A stretch of 64,000 bases of DNA from the NCBI GenBank assembly GCA_021827705.1, contig JAKAUQ010000024.1:32539-96538 (forward strand), given 5' to 3'. The translations under genes were made by a program, and so were the position numbers. The notes beneath the pieces were generated by a model that ran no database searches, was not told where the DNA came from, and saw only the letters and a program-made list of their open reading frames with translations. Position 1 is the stretch's first letter. Every line of letters starts with the position of its first letter. Origin of the DNA: Actinomycetes bacterium. GTDB lineage: Bacteria; Actinomycetota; Acidimicrobiia; Acidimicrobiales; RAAP-2. Positions 51,450 through 60,775 of this stretch are shown in pieces.

Positions 51450-52746
51450 GGGGGCAGCTCCCGTGCTGGACGTGCGCGTAGAAGTCATCGCGGAATCTCG
51501 AGATGGCCGAGGTGACCGACGAGGGGATCGACGGGCCGAGCACGCAGATGGTGGTCTGCTGGGGCGGCCAATTCAACCCGGGCGAGATGTTGTCGCACAG
51601 GTCGAGCAGCACGTCGACATCCTCGGTGCGCCCGCCACCGTGCTCCAGGCGGTAGAGGATCCGCTCGGCCCACCCGGATCCCTCCCGGCAGGGCGTGCAC
51701 TGCCCGCACGACTCGCGGGAGAAGAACTTGGTGATCCGCCACGCCGCGCGCACGACGCAGGTGGTGTCGTCCATCACGACAATGGAGCCCGATCCCAGCA
51801 TCGAGCCGGCCGCTCCGACCTCGTCTTGGCCCAGCACCATGTCCAGGTGCTCGGGACCGAACCAGGGTGCCGACACCCCGCCGGGGATGAAGGCTCGCAG
51901 CTCGTGCCCGCCCGGGATGCCCCCGCCGAGGCGATCGTCGTAGATCAGGTCGCGGAAGGTGTTCTTGACCATCTCGATCTCGTAGACGCCGGGCCGGTTC
52001 ACGCGACCCGAGAGCGCGAACATGCGCGTGCCCGTCGAGCGGCCCCCGCCGAGAGCGGCGAAGGCCGCCCCGCCGTGGAGGATGATCCACGGGAGGTTGG
52101 ACATCGTCTCGACGTTGTTGACGACGGTGGGCTCGCCGTAGAGTCCGGTCACGGCCGGGAAGAACGGCGGCTTGATGCGCGGGAAGCCGCGCTTGCCCTC
52201 GAGGGCCTCGAGCAGGGCGGTCTCCTCACCGCAGATGTAGGCCCCGGCCCCCGGGTGCACGACGAGGTCGACTGAGAAGCCCGAGCCGAAGATGTTGCGA
52301 CCCAGTGCCCCGTGCTCGTAGGCCTCGTTGATGGCCTGCTGGACACGCTCGAGGCCCAGGGCGAACTCCCCGCGCAGGAAGATGAAGGCCTGGGAGACTT
52401 GCAGCGCGTAGGCCGCGATCACCACGCCCTCGACGAGCTGGTGCGGGTCGCGCTCGACGAGGTAATGGTCCTTGAAGGTGGCGGGCTCGGACTCGTCTCC
52501 GTTGACCACCAGGTACGAGATCGGTGACTTGCGCAGCATCGACCACTTGCGCCCGGCGGGGAATCCCGCGCCGCCGCGACCCAGCAGGGAGGCGGCGTCG
52601 ACCTCGGCGGCAACGGCCTCGGGGTGCATGGTGAGCGCCTGGCGCAGCCCCTGGTATCCCCCGGTGTCCAGGTAGCGCGCCAGCGTGTGCGAGTCAGTCA
52701 GGTCGCGCCGCGCCGTGACGATGGGTGGAGTGTCGACCACGGCCAC
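51442..52746 (-). CDS. nuoF: NADH-quinone oxidoreductase subunit F
   Basis: 434 aa, the NADH-oxidising subunit with FMN and cluster N3. NADH/FMN sites LLGRGGAGFPAGRKWSML and GEETALLEALEGKRGFPR; cluster ligands in ESCGQCTPCREGSGW and the distal Cys of TTICVLGPSIPSSV. Cytoplasmic tip of the peripheral arm, paired with NuoE. The GTG start abuts the nuoE stop with a 1-nt overlap (TAGTG). Confidence 0.97.
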   Translation of the reverse strand: MAVVDTPPIVTARRDLTDSHTLARYLDTGGYQGLRQALTMHPEAVAAEVDAASLLGRGGAGFPAGRKWSMLRKSPISYLVVNGDESEPATFKDHYLVERDPHQLVEGVVIAAYALQVSQAFIFLRGEFALGLERVQQAINEAYEHGALGRNIFGSGFSVDLVVHPGAGAYICGEETALLEALEGKRGFPRIKPPFFPAVTGLYGEPTVVNNVETMSNLPWIILHGGAAFAALGGGRSTGTRMFALSGRVNRPGVYEIEMVKNTFRDLIYDDRLGGGIPGGHELRAFIPGGVSAPWFGPEHLDMVLGQDEVGAAGSMLGSGSIVVMDDTTCVVRAAWRITKFFSRESCGQCTPCREGSGWAERILYRLEHGGGRTEDVDVLLDLCDNISPGLNWPPQQTTICVLGPSIPSSVTSAISRFRDDFYAHVQHGSCPHE

Positions 52747-53372
52747 TACGAGGCCTCCGACGCCGCGGCCTCACGGGCCTCGCGCTCGGCACGCGCCCGG
52801 GCCCGCTCCTCGGCCACCTCGGAGGCGCTGACCCGCAGCCCGCCCGAGCGGCGCACGCGGATCAGCGTGCCGTGGGGCGGGATGTCGTGATCCCGGCGCC
52901 CCGCGCGCAGGTCCTCGACCAGCCGGTCGAGCTCCTCGGGGGTGGTGGCGTGCACGTAGCGGTGGTTGACCTGCACGGCGGGCGCGATGTTGCAGTCGGC
53001 CAGGCACTCGGTCTCCTCGAGGGTGAAGAGGCCGTCGGCACTGGTGTGGCCCACCTCACAGCCCAGCGTGTGGCGCGCGTGCTCGAGCAGCTCCTCGCCT
53101 CCAGCCAGCAGGCACGCGATATTCGTGCACACGCCCACCACGTAGCGGCCCACCGGCTCGAGGTGGAACATGTCGTAGAAGGCCGCGGTGCCCCGGACCT
53201 CGGCCGGCGTGGTCCCGGTCAGCTCGGCAACCTCGGCCATGCCGTCGTCGGTCAGGTACCCGTCCTGCTCCTGGGCCAGGTGCAGCAGCGGCAGCATCGC
53301 CGAGCGACGTCGCGGATACAGCGACACCAGCTCCTCGGCCCGCTGGCGGATGTCACTGCGGAAATAGGTCAT
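52746..53372 (-). CDS. nuoE: NADH-quinone oxidoreductase subunit E
   Basis: 208 aa. Thioredoxin-like [2Fe-2S] subunit (cluster N1a) with ligands in VCTNIACLLAGG (Cys-x4-Cys) and ETECLADCNIAPAVQVN (Cys-x3-Cys). After the domain comes a charged Ala/Glu/Arg helix of ~25 residues (EVAEERARARAEREAREAAA) not usual in NuoE. ATG overlaps the nuoD stop as ATGA; the longer upstream open frame is a nuoD shadow. Confidence 0.95.
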   Translation of the reverse strand: MTYFRSDIRQRAEELVSLYPRRRSAMLPLLHLAQEQDGYLTDDGMAEVAELTGTTPAEVRGTAAFYDMFHLEPVGRYVVGVCTNIACLLAGGEELLEHARHTLGCEVGHTSADGLFTLEETECLADCNIAPAVQVNHRYVHATTPEELDRLVEDLRAGRRDHDIPPHGTLIRVRRSGGLRVSASEVAEERARARAEREAREAAASEAS

Positions 53373-54721
53373 CGGTCCACTTCTCCCATGATGGGGTCGA
53401 CCGTCGAGATGACGGTGATGGCGTCGGACATCGAGCCTCCGCGCATCAGCAGCGGGATGGCCTGCAAGTTGACGAAGCTCGGACCCCGCACGTGCATGCG
53501 GTAGGGCTTGGCGCCGCCGTCGGAGACCAGGTAGCAGCCCAGCTCGCCGCGCGGCGACTCGACGGCCGAGTACACCTCGCCCGCCGGCACGTGGAAGCCC
53601 TCGGTGAAGAGCTTGAAGTGGTGGATGAGGGCCTCCATGGACTCGCCGATCCGCGCACGCGGCGGCGGCGTGACCTTGGGGTCCTGGCTGCGGTAGTCCC
53701 CGGCGGGCATGCGCTCGACGCACTGGCGCACGATCCGCACGGACTCGCGGATCTCGTTGAGGCGCACGGCGTAGCGGTCGAAGTTGTCGCCGTAGGTCCC
53801 CACGATCACGTCAAAGTCGACCTCGTCGTAGGCCAGGTACGGCATGGTCCGACGCAGGTCCCAGGCCACGCCGGTCGAGCGCAGGAGCGGGCCCGTCACC
53901 GAGAGGGCCAGCGCCTCCTCGGCCGTGATGGGGGCGACGCCGACCATGCGCTCGCGAAAGATCGGCTGTCCGGTCAGGAGCTGGTCGTACTCGTAGGTGC
54001 GCTCCTCGATGGTGTCGCAGATGACGGTCACGTCATCCTCCCAGCCGTCGGGCAGATCCGCCGCCACGCCCCCCGGGCGCACGTAGTTCAGGTTCATGCG
54101 CAGACCGGCAGTCTTCTCGAAGAACGCCAGGATCAGCTCGCGCTCGCGAAAGCCGAAGATCATCATGGTCGTGGAGCCCACGTCCATGCCATTGGTCGCC
54201 ATCCACACCAGGTGGGAGGCGATGCGATTCAGCTCGGACATCATCATCCGGATCCACACGGCGCGCTCGGGCACCTCGAGGTCCAGCAGCTTCTCGATGG
54301 CCATCGCGTAGTTCAGCTCGTTGATGACCGGGCTCAGGTAGTCCATGCGCGTCACGTTGACGCCGCCCTGGACGAAGCTGAGCTGCTCGCCCGTCTTCTC
54401 CATCCCGGTGTGGAGGTAGCCGATCACCGGCTTGGCGCGCAAGATGAACTCACCGTCCAGTTCGATCATGATGCGCAGCACCCCGTGGGTCGAGGGGTGC
54501 GACGGACCCATGTTGAGGATCATCGTCTCGTCGTCGCGACGCTCGACGTCGACGTCGCTGGGGTCGAACCCGTGGCCCTCGAGGTGCACGACCGAGCCGA
54601 CCTCGCGGCCCAGTTCGGCCGGCGGGGTGATCGCGCGCGCGAGCAGCTCCTGGGCGCCTTCGGACGTCTCGGCGGTCAGGAGGTCGGGGCGCTCGGCGAC
54701 GCGGACGGTGGGATCGCTCAT
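53369..54721 (-). CDS. nuoD: NADH-quinone oxidoreductase subunit D
   Basis: 450 aa, the 49-kDa-type subunit that with NuoB forms the quinone pocket. LNMGPSHPSTHGVLRIMIEL carries the quinone-site His; IGYLHTGMEKTGEQLSFVQG, LMIFGFRERELILAFFEK-type helices and GELGCYLVSDGGAKPYRMHV follow. It overlaps nuoC and nuoE by 4 nt. Confidence 0.97.
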   Translation of the reverse strand: MSDPTVRVAERPDLLTAETSEGAQELLARAITPPAELGREVGSVVHLEGHGFDPSDVDVERRDDETMILNMGPSHPSTHGVLRIMIELDGEFILRAKPVIGYLHTGMEKTGEQLSFVQGGVNVTRMDYLSPVINELNYAMAIEKLLDLEVPERAVWIRMMMSELNRIASHLVWMATNGMDVGSTTMMIFGFRERELILAFFEKTAGLRMNLNYVRPGGVAADLPDGWEDDVTVICDTIEERTYEYDQLLTGQPIFRERMVGVAPITAEEALALSVTGPLLRSTGVAWDLRRTMPYLAYDEVDFDVIVGTYGDNFDRYAVRLNEIRESVRIVRQCVERMPAGDYRSQDPKVTPPPRARIGESMEALIHHFKLFTEGFHVPAGEVYSAVESPRGELGCYLVSDGGAKPYRMHVRGPSFVNLQAIPLLMRGGSMSDAITVISTVDPIMGEVDR

Positions 54722-55212
54722 CGGGGTCCTGGCGCCTCCTTGAACTGCACCGGCACACGTCCGACGCTGTAGTCCTTCCGCAGGGGGTGACCTTCCCAGT
54801 CCTCAGGCATGAGGATGCGGGTCAGGTCCGGGTGGCCCGTGAACACGACGCCGAAGAGGTCGAAGGCCTCCCGCTCCATGGCCTCGGAGCCCGGGTAGAC
54901 CGAGAACAGGCTGTCGACGACCGGCTGCTCGTCGCCGGCCTGCACGCGGATCCTCACGCGCTGGCGTCGCGCCATGCTGAGCAGGTTGGTCACGACCTCA
55001 AAGCGCGTCGGCGTGACGCCCGCGGGCAGCTCGCGGTCGGGGTGCTCCAGGTAGTCGACTGCGCACACGTCGACGCACAACTCGAAGCCGTCGTCGTGCC
55101 AGGCGCGCACCAGGTCGAGGTACTGGTCGGGGCGGGGGAAGCAGCCCACGTCGGCGGCCCGGGCTTCGGCCACGATCACGTCGGCGGGTGCCGCAGCGGG
55201 GAGGTCGATCAC
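54718..55212 (-). CDS. nuoC: NADH-quinone oxidoreductase subunit C
   Basis: 164 aa, the 30-kDa-type subunit. The signature [20 protein letters not shown] is followed by [16 protein letters not shown]. Structural part of the peripheral arm. GTG at 55212 overlaps the nuoB stop (GTGA); the open frame reaches much further upstream across nuoB but without similarity. Confidence 0.95.
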   Translation of the reverse strand: MIDLPAAAPADVIVAEARAADVGCFPRPDQYLDLVRAWHDDGFELCVDVCAVDYLEHPDRELPAGVTPTRFEVVTNLLSMARRQRVRIRVQAGDEQPVVDSLFSVYPGSEAMEREAFDLFGVVFTGHPDLTRILMPEDWEGHPLRKDYSVGRVPVQFKEAPGPR

Positions 55213-55772
55213 CGGGGCGTCCCTACCCGCACCGCCACGGGCACCTCGGGCGTCCAGGGACTGCCCTCGTGCTCCAGGTGCGTGGGCTGGCCGGACTCGC
55301 GCCGGCGCAGGATCTCGCCCGTGCGGATCTGCTCGTGCAGCGTGAGGATCGCGTGCATCAGCGTCTCGGGACTGGGCGGGCAGCCCGGGGCGTAGACGTC
55401 GACGGGGATCACCTGGTCGACGCCCTGGACGATCGCGTAGTTGTTGAACAGGCCGCCGGTCGAGGCGCACACCCCCATCGAGATGACCCACTTGGGCTCG
55501 GTCATCTGGTCGTACACCTGGCGCAGGACGGGCGCCATCTTCTGGGAGACGCGGCCGGCCACGATCATCAGGTCGGCCTGGCGCGGCGAGTTGCGGAACA
55601 CCTCCATGCCGTAGCGGGCCAGGTCGTAGTCGGCCGCGCCCGACGCCATCATCTCGATGGCGCAGCACGCCAGCCCGAAGGTGGCCGGCCACACCGAGGC
55701 GCGGCGGGCCCAGCGGACCAGGTCCTCGACTCGCGAGGTGAGGAAGTTGTGCTGCAGGTCCTCGAAGCCCAT
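55209..55772 (-). CDS. nuoB: NADH-quinone oxidoreductase subunit B
   Basis: 187 aa from ATG at 55772. It binds cluster N2, the last electron donor to quinone: adjacent cysteines in [14 protein letters not shown] and further ligands in [14 protein letters not shown] and [11 protein letters not shown]. The ATG shares one base with the nuoA stop (TGATG), which is the reason for choosing it over the open frame to 55868. Confidence 0.97.
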   Translation of the reverse strand: MGFEDLQHNFLTSRVEDLVRWARRASVWPATFGLACCAIEMMASGAADYDLARYGMEVFRNSPRQADLMIVAGRVSQKMAPVLRQVYDQMTEPKWVISMGVCASTGGLFNNYAIVQGVDQVIPVDVYAPGCPPSPETLMHAILTLHEQIRTGEILRRRESGQPTHLEHEGSPWTPEVPVAVRVGTPR

Positions 55773-56215
55773 CAGGCCGCCCTTCCCGGGTCCCCACCGA
55801 TGCGCACGATCGTCGAGTCGCTGGTGCGCCCCGGGACCCCGCGCGTCAGGTGCTTGACCGGGCCCCACGACAGCGCGCCCTCACTGAGCAGGAACAGCAG
55901 GGCGGCAAAGACTGCGGCCGAGAAGGCGAGCACCTCGACCAGCCCGAAGAGCCCCAGCTGGCGGAACACCACCGCGAAGGGGTACATGAAGACGACCTCG
56001 ATGTCGAAGATCACGAAGATCATCGCCACCAGATAGAAGCGGACCGGGAAGCGCTGGGGCGGCGCCACGAGGGGGACGATGCCACACTCGTAGGGCGCGA
56101 CTTTGGCGTCGGTGGGCCGTTTGTGCGGGGCGAGCCACGCCGAGGCGACGAACGAGCCAGACGCGAACAGAACTCCCAGAACGAGGAGTCCCAGTAGGGG
56201 GAGGTACTGGTCCAC
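55772..56215 (-). CDS. nuoA: NADH-quinone oxidoreductase subunit A
   Basis: 147 aa, three helices. The loop [20 protein letters not shown] and the helix [20 protein letters not shown] are diagnostic. First gene of a complete 14-gene nuo operon whose neighbours all overlap or nearly touch. GTG at 56215; the frame stays open to 57772 across the divergent flavoprotein gene, which is an artefact. TAGAAC lies 8 nt upstream. Confidence 0.95.
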   Translation of the reverse strand: MDQYLPLLGLLVLGVLFASGSFVASAWLAPHKRPTDAKVAPYECGIVPLVAPPQRFPVRFYLVAMIFVIFDIEVVFMYPFAVVFRQLGLFGLVEVLAFSAAVFAALLFLLSEGALSWGPVKHLTRGVPGRTSDSTIVRIGGDPGRAA

Positions 56216-56229
56216 GTCCGTATGTTCTA
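56216..56229 (-). promoter_or_regulatory. Promoter -10 of the nuo operon
   Basis: Minus strand TAGAAC, then 8 nt (ATACGGAC), then GTG. The leader would be 0-2 nt. Same hexamer as the ctaE promoter. It lies in a 75-bp divergent gap with the flavoprotein promoter. Confidence 0.45.
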
Positions 56230-56278
56230 CCAGACCACACCGCACCCGCTCCCCCGAGGGCTGGCGGGACGAAGGTCC

Positions 56279-56290
56279 TAGGATTCCCCC
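56279..56290 (+). promoter_or_regulatory. Leaderless promoter of the flavoprotein gene
   Basis: TAGGAT-TCCCCC-GTG: -10 hexamer, 6 nt, start codon; no Shine-Dalgarno. Confidence 0.5.
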
Positions 56291-57619
56291 GTGCCCGAAC
56301 TGCGCCACCTGAATGCGGACCAGATCTTCGACGTCGTCATCGTCGGAGCCGGCCCCAGCGGCAGCGCCTGCGCCTACTGGCTGGCCCGGGCCGGCTGGTC
56401 CGTCGCCCTGGTCGAGAAGAAGCATCTCCCCCGGGCCAAGACCTGCGGTGACGGGCTCACGCCGCGCTCGGTGCTCCAGTTGCGCGACATGGGCCTCGAG
56501 GACGCGGTGGCGGCCCGCGGGCACCGCTACGACGGCCTGCGCGCCTACGGCTTTGGGGCCTCGATCGAGATGCGCTGGCCCGACCACGAGACCTTCCCCA
56601 GCTACGGCTACACGATCACGCGGCTCGACCTGGATGCCCTGGTGGCCGAGCACGCGGCGGCGGCGGGGGCGACGCTCCTGACGGGCGTGGAGGCGACGGG
56701 CCTCCTGGAGGCGGCCGAGGCGGTCCACGGTGGGCTGCGCTCGGCCCGGGGCGTCGAGGTTGTCGACCACGACGGGGCCGTGCACGCCGAGCTGCGCGCG
56801 CGCTTCGTGGTGGCCGCCGACGGGCAGAACTCCCGCTTGGGCCGCGAGCTCGGCGTCACGCGCATCCGCGAGTGGCCTCTGGGCATGGCCCTGCGCGGCT
56901 ACTACCGCAGCGCGCGTGATCAGGAGCCCTGGATCGAGTCGCACCTCGACATCCGCGACCCCAGCGGCAAGGTGGTGCCGGGCTACGGGTGGGTCTTCCC
57001 CCTCGGCGACGGGCGCGTGAACGTGGGCGTCGGGCTCCTGTCGACCGACGGCGCCTGGAAGGGTGTCAACACCACGCGCCTGCAGGAGTACTTCGTGGCC
57101 CAGGTCGGCGCCGCCTGGGGCCTCGACGAGGAGTCGCGCCTGGGCGCGCCCACCGGCGGGCGCCTCCCCATGGGTCTGGCGCGCGGTCCGCGCGTGGGGG
57201 CGAACACCCTGGTCGTGGGCGATGCCGGTGCCACCATCAATCCCTTCAACGGTGAGGGCATCGCGTACGCCTACGAGACCGGCCGCCTGGCCGCGGGGGT
57301 CCTCGGCGAGGCCCTGGCCACCCAGGACCCGACGCGGCTGGGCACCTACGAGGACCGGCTGCGCGCCTACTACGGCGACTACTACCGCGTAGCGCGCGCC
57401 TTCGTGCGCCTGATCTCGGACCCCACGATCCTGACCGCCTGCGTCGCGGTGGGCATGCGGATCGAGCCCGTCATGCGTGAGGTCCTGACCGTCATGTCCA
57501 ACCTGATGAGCAACGACCGCCAGGGCCCCGCCGAGATCGCCTACCGCGGCCTCGCTCGCCTCACCGCGATGCTGCCCGAACAGGCTCTCGAAGCACTGGT
57601 CTCCGAGAGCCGGGACTGA
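56291..57619 (+). CDS. Geranylgeranyl-reductase-family FAD oxidoreductase (MenJ-like)
   Basis: 442 aa. FAD Rossmann motif DVVIVGAGPSGSACAYWLAR, then LVEKKHLPRAKTCGDGLTPR, the family-typical second block, FVVAADGQNSRLGRELGV, and FAD site LVVGDAGATINPFNGEGIAY. The family reduces isoprenoid double bonds. In Actinobacteria, MenJ saturates the menaquinone side chain; the position divergent from nuoA makes a quinone-modifying role the best guess. Archaeal-lipid or chlorophyll-chain reduction are less likely here. The start follows TAGGAT by 6 nt. Confidence 0.85.
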   Translation: MPELRHLNADQIFDVVIVGAGPSGSACAYWLARAGWSVALVEKKHLPRAKTCGDGLTPRSVLQLRDMGLEDAVAARGHRYDGLRAYGFGASIEMRWPDHETFPSYGYTITRLDLDALVAEHAAAAGATLLTGVEATGLLEAAEAVHGGLRSARGVEVVDHDGAVHAELRARFVVAADGQNSRLGRELGVTRIREWPLGMALRGYYRSARDQEPWIESHLDIRDPSGKVVPGYGWVFPLGDGRVNVGVGLLSTDGAWKGVNTTRLQEYFVAQVGAAWGLDEESRLGAPTGGRLPMGLARGPRVGANTLVVGDAGATINPFNGEGIAYAYETGRLAAGVLGEALATQDPTRLGTYEDRLRAYYGDYYRVARAFVRLISDPTILTACVAVGMRIEPVMREVLTVMSNLMSNDRQGPAEIAYRGLARLTAMLPEQALEALVSESRD

Positions 57620-57623
57620 CGGC

Positions 57624-58406
57624 GTGACCTTCACGCGCACGGTCCTGCTGGGCTTCATCGCGGGCGCCACGATCATCCTGGGCCTGCCCATCGCGCGCTG
57701 GCAGCGCCCCAGCGATCGCGTGCGCACCCTCCTGACGGCGCTGGCCACCGGCGTCCTGGTGTTCCTGGTCATCGACGTGTTCTCGGCCGCCTACCAGCCC
57801 GTCCAGGAGGCCGTGCGCGCGCTGCACCACCACGGCTCGGCGTCGCGCGCCGGGCTCGACGTCGCCGTATTGCTGGGAGGAGCGGCCGTGGGTCTGCTCG
57901 GTCTGGCCCTCTACCCGCGGCGCTCGTCGGGCGCGGGTGGACCTCTCGCCCGCGACCCGCGGCGACTGAGCCTGATGATCGCCACCGGCATCGGCCTGCA
58001 CAACATGGGTGAGGGACTGGCGATCGGCTCGAGCGCGCGGTCCGGACTGCTCGGCCTGTCGACGGTGCTAGTCATCGGCTTCGCCCTGCACAACGCCACC
58101 GAGGGCTTCGGCATCGTGAGCCCCCTGGTGGGCGCGGCCCCACCGTCCTGGCGCTACCTGGCCCTCACCGCGCTCATCGGGGGTGGCCCGACGACGCTCG
58201 GCACGCTGGTGGGCTGGGCCTGGTCCTCGCCGACGCTCTCCATCGCGTTTCTCAGTCTGGCTGGCGGGTCGATCATCTTCGTCATCGCCCAGCTGCTCGG
58301 CGTGACCGCGCGCAGCGAGCATCAGACCACGGTGATGGTCGGGATCGCTCTGGGCCTGGTGGCCGGCTTCGTCACCGACCTGGTCGTCGGATTCGCCGGC
58401 GGCTGA
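57624..58406 (+). CDS. ZIP-family metal transporter
   Basis: 260 aa, about 8 helices. The metal-binding helices IGLHNMGEGLAIGSSARSG and FALHNATEGFGIVSPLVG match the HNxxEG signatures of ZIP proteins, and a His-containing loop (LHHHGSASRAG) lies between the early helices. It should import zinc, iron or another divalent metal across the plasma membrane. GTG start 4 nt after the flavoprotein stop, so they form one transcript. Convergent with the next gene with adjacent stops (TGATCA). Confidence 0.88.
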   Translation: MTFTRTVLLGFIAGATIILGLPIARWQRPSDRVRTLLTALATGVLVFLVIDVFSAAYQPVQEAVRALHHHGSASRAGLDVAVLLGGAAVGLLGLALYPRRSSGAGGPLARDPRRLSLMIATGIGLHNMGEGLAIGSSARSGLLGLSTVLVIGFALHNATEGFGIVSPLVGAAPPSWRYLALTALIGGGPTTLGTLVGWAWSSPTLSIAFLSLAGGSIIFVIAQLLGVTARSEHQTTVMVGIALGLVAGFVTDLVVGFAGG

Positions 58407-59498
58407 TCAGGCGGCCGCGTCGCGGCCGTGGATACGTGCCTTGAGCGTGCCCACCAGCCCGGCCACCAGGGAGCGATCAGCCGGCCACGTCGGGGTGACG
58501 ACGCTCAAGGTGGTCTCGTCGTGGCCCCCCGCCACCACCTCGACCACGAGCTCGTAGGGCCGGGTCACGCCCGGCAGGTGTAGCGGCACGACGCCACCGC
58601 GCGCCCACCCCCGCGCGAACGTGCGGGGCGTCCACGAGCTCGCGCCGTGCGCCAGGGTCAGCTGGCCGGTGAAGGTCGACTCGAGGAGGGACGCACTGGC
58701 GGCCGCGAAGCACGCCCCGAAGTGGGGACGGGACATCTCGGCCACGTCACGGCGCACCATCGTGGTGGTCGCGTAGACCTGGGCCACCGTGGCCAGCTCG
58801 GTCTCGGCGGGAACAACGCGGTGGTAGATGGGCGAGGTGACCTGCGCATCGGGCAGCTGGGCGGCGCGTCCGAAGACGCGGTCGGCCGACGCCGACACCC
58901 CGAGGCACGACTGGAAGCGCGCCACGATCCGCGGCGTGACCAGGTCCACGGCCAGCGGCATGGTCGTCGTCACCGGGTCGACGCCCCCGGCGGGAGGATC
59001 CAGGAAGGAGAGCAGCCCGGTCGGGGTGGCCGACCAGCCTGCCGGAAGGTCGCGAGCGGTCAGCCCCGCCCCCGTGGCCAGGGACCGCTCGTTGGCCGGG
59101 CCGGTCCCGTGGTGCAGCAGGGCACCGATGACGCCCCCGAGCGAGGCGACCACCACCGCGCCGGCGACGCCGAGGATCACCCAGCGACGTCGAGTGACCC
59201 GGCCCACGGTTCCTCCGCGCTCCTCGACGAGCGCGCGGACCGCCTCGAAGTCCTCCAGGCCCCGGTGGCGCCACTCGACCCGTCGGCCGCTGACCGTGGC
59301 CACCAGCACCATGCGCACACCCCGACGCACCAGCGCCAGATCGGTGATCTCGCTCCACGGCGTTTGCCACGCCACCGGGTAGACGCCAGCCAGTTGCGTC
59401 AGGCCCTCGTCGTCGGCCAACAGGGTCACCGGCGCAATCGGTCCGTGGGGCACGAAGCTCGGGTGGACTCGCCAGCCGACGCTGTGCAGGGTCGTCAC
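58407..59498 (-). CDS. Membrane-anchored protein of unknown function
   Basis: 363 aa. Residues ~20-100 form a small beta-rich cytoplasmic domain that reads like a PH/YdbS-type fold (TPWSEITDLALVRRGVRMVL, VSGRRVEWRHRGLEDFEAV). One transmembrane helix sits at ~107-127 and an external domain of ~235 residues follows with two cysteines (SCLGVSAS, HFGACFAAAS) that could form a disulfide. The external part resembles actinobacterial substrate-less lipoprotein-like domains, but I do not recognise a family. It overlaps hemL by 4 nt and so ends the hemA-C-D-B-L transcript. No sequence link to heme is visible. Confidence 0.7.
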   Translation of the reverse strand: MTTLHSVGWRVHPSFVPHGPIAPVTLLADDEGLTQLAGVYPVAWQTPWSEITDLALVRRGVRMVLVATVSGRRVEWRHRGLEDFEAVRALVEERGGTVGRVTRRRWVILGVAGAVVVASLGGVIGALLHHGTGPANERSLATGAGLTARDLPAGWSATPTGLLSFLDPPAGGVDPVTTTMPLAVDLVTPRIVARFQSCLGVSASADRVFGRAAQLPDAQVTSPIYHRVVPAETELATVAQVYATTTMVRRDVAEMSRPHFGACFAAASASLLESTFTGQLTLAHGASSWTPRTFARGWARGGVVPLHLPGVTRPYELVVEVVAGGHDETTLSVVTPTWPADRSLVAGLVGTLKARIHGRDAAA

Positions 59499-60775
59499 GA
59501 TGCCGTGGCGGCCACCCGCGCCGCCTCAGCGACGGCGGTGAGCGCACTGTCGAGCAGGGTCTCCTCGTGGGCCAGGGAGACGAACAGGATCTCGTAGGCG
59601 CCCGGAGCCAGGGCGACGCCGCGGTCCAGCAGGGCGTGGAAGAACGGGCGGTAGAGGCCGTTGTCGGCCAGTGCGCGCACTCCGGCGAAGCTCGTGGGCA
59701 GGTCGAAGGGCTCCCGCGAGAGATAGAGCCCGAGGAGAGGTCCCACGACGGGCGCGCGCGCGACCAGTCCGGCCGACGCGACGGCCTCCTCGAGTCCGGC
59801 AGCGAAGCGCGCGACGCGCCCACCGAGGTCCTGGTAGTCGGCGGGCGCGACGGTCTCGAGGACTGTGGACCCAGCGGCCGTGGCCACGGGATTGCCCGAC
59901 AGCGTCCCGGCCTGGTACACCGGCCCCTCGGGCGCCAGGGCCTCGAGCACATCGGCCCGGCCGCCAAAGGCCCCGATCGGCAGCCCGCCCCCGATGACCT
60001 TGCCGTAGCACCACAGATCCGGCGTCACCCCGTAGTGTGCCGAGGCCCCGGCCCAGTCGAGACGGAAGCCCGTGATCACCTCGTCGAAGATCAGCAGGGC
60101 TCCCACGTGATCGCAGGCCGCGCGCAACCCGGGCAGGAACCCGGGGTCTGGGGCCACCAGGTTCATGTTGGCCGCGACGGGCTCGACGAGGACCGCCGCC
60201 ACCGACTCGTCGAGCTCGGGCACCTGGTTGTAGGTCCCGACCACCGTGTCGGCGACGGCCCCGGCGGTCACACCCGCCGACCCCGGCAGGCCCAGCTGGG
60301 CCACACCACTGCCCCCCGCGACCAGGAGCGCGTCGGAGTGCCCGTGGTAGCAGCCGTCGAACTTGACCACGCGACGCCGGCCGGTCACCCCGCGCGCCAG
60401 GCGCACGGCGCTCATGACGGCCTCGGTGCCCGAGGACACGAAGCGCACCTGCTCGAGCCCGGGCACCCGCGTGGTCATCAGCTCGGCCAGGCGCACCTCT
60501 CCCGGCGTCGGGGCCCCGAACGTCGTGCCGCGAGCCACGGCCTCTCTCAAGGCGGCGACCACGGCCGGATGGGCGTGGCCGAGCAGCGAGGCGCCGTAGG
60601 ACTGGACGAAGTCGAGGTAGCGGCGCCCCTCGACGTCCTCGACAAAGGCTCCCTGGCCGCTCACCACGGTGTAGGGCGTCCCGCCCACCGCGGCGAAGCT
60701 GCGCACCGGCGAGTCCACGCCGCCCGGAATCACCCGCCGGGCGCGCGCGAACCACTCCTCGTTCGTCGGGCTCAC
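59495..60775 (-). CDS. hemL: Glutamate-1-semialdehyde 2,1-aminomutase
   Basis: 426 aa, class-III aminotransferase fold with pyridoxal phosphate. The PLP lysine is in WCYGKVIGGGLPIGAFGG; GTEAVMSAVRLARGVTGRRR binds phosphate; CYHGHSDALLVAGGSG and LIFDEVITGFRL are conserved. It converts glutamate-1-semialdehyde to 5-aminolevulinate, second step of the C5 route, matching hemA in the same cluster. Overlaps hemB by 4 nt. Confidence 0.96.
   Translation of the reverse strand: MSPTNEEWFARARRVIPGGVDSPVRSFAAVGGTPYTVVSGQGAFVEDVEGRRYLDFVQSYGASLLGHAHPAVVAALREAVARGTTFGAPTPGEVRLAELMTTRVPGLEQVRFVSSGTEAVMSAVRLARGVTGRRRVVKFDGCYHGHSDALLVAGGSGVAQLGLPGSAGVTAGAVADTVVGTYNQVPELDESVAAVLVEPVAANMNLVAPDPGFLPGLRAACDHVGALLIFDEVITGFRLDWAGASAHYGVTPDLWCYGKVIGGGLPIGAFGGRADVLEALAPEGPVYQAGTLSGNPVATAAGSTVLETVAPADYQDLGGRVARFAAGLEEAVASAGLVARAPVVGPLLGLYLSREPFDLPTSFAGVRALADNGLYRPFFHALLDRGVALAPGAYEILFVSLAHEETLLDSALTAVAEAARVAATAS

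Noticed and set aside
55772..57772. nuoA frame extended to 666 aa
   Set aside because: The upstream ~520 residues are antisense to the flavoprotein gene and lack any motif; NuoA is ~120-150 aa and its GTG is at 56215.
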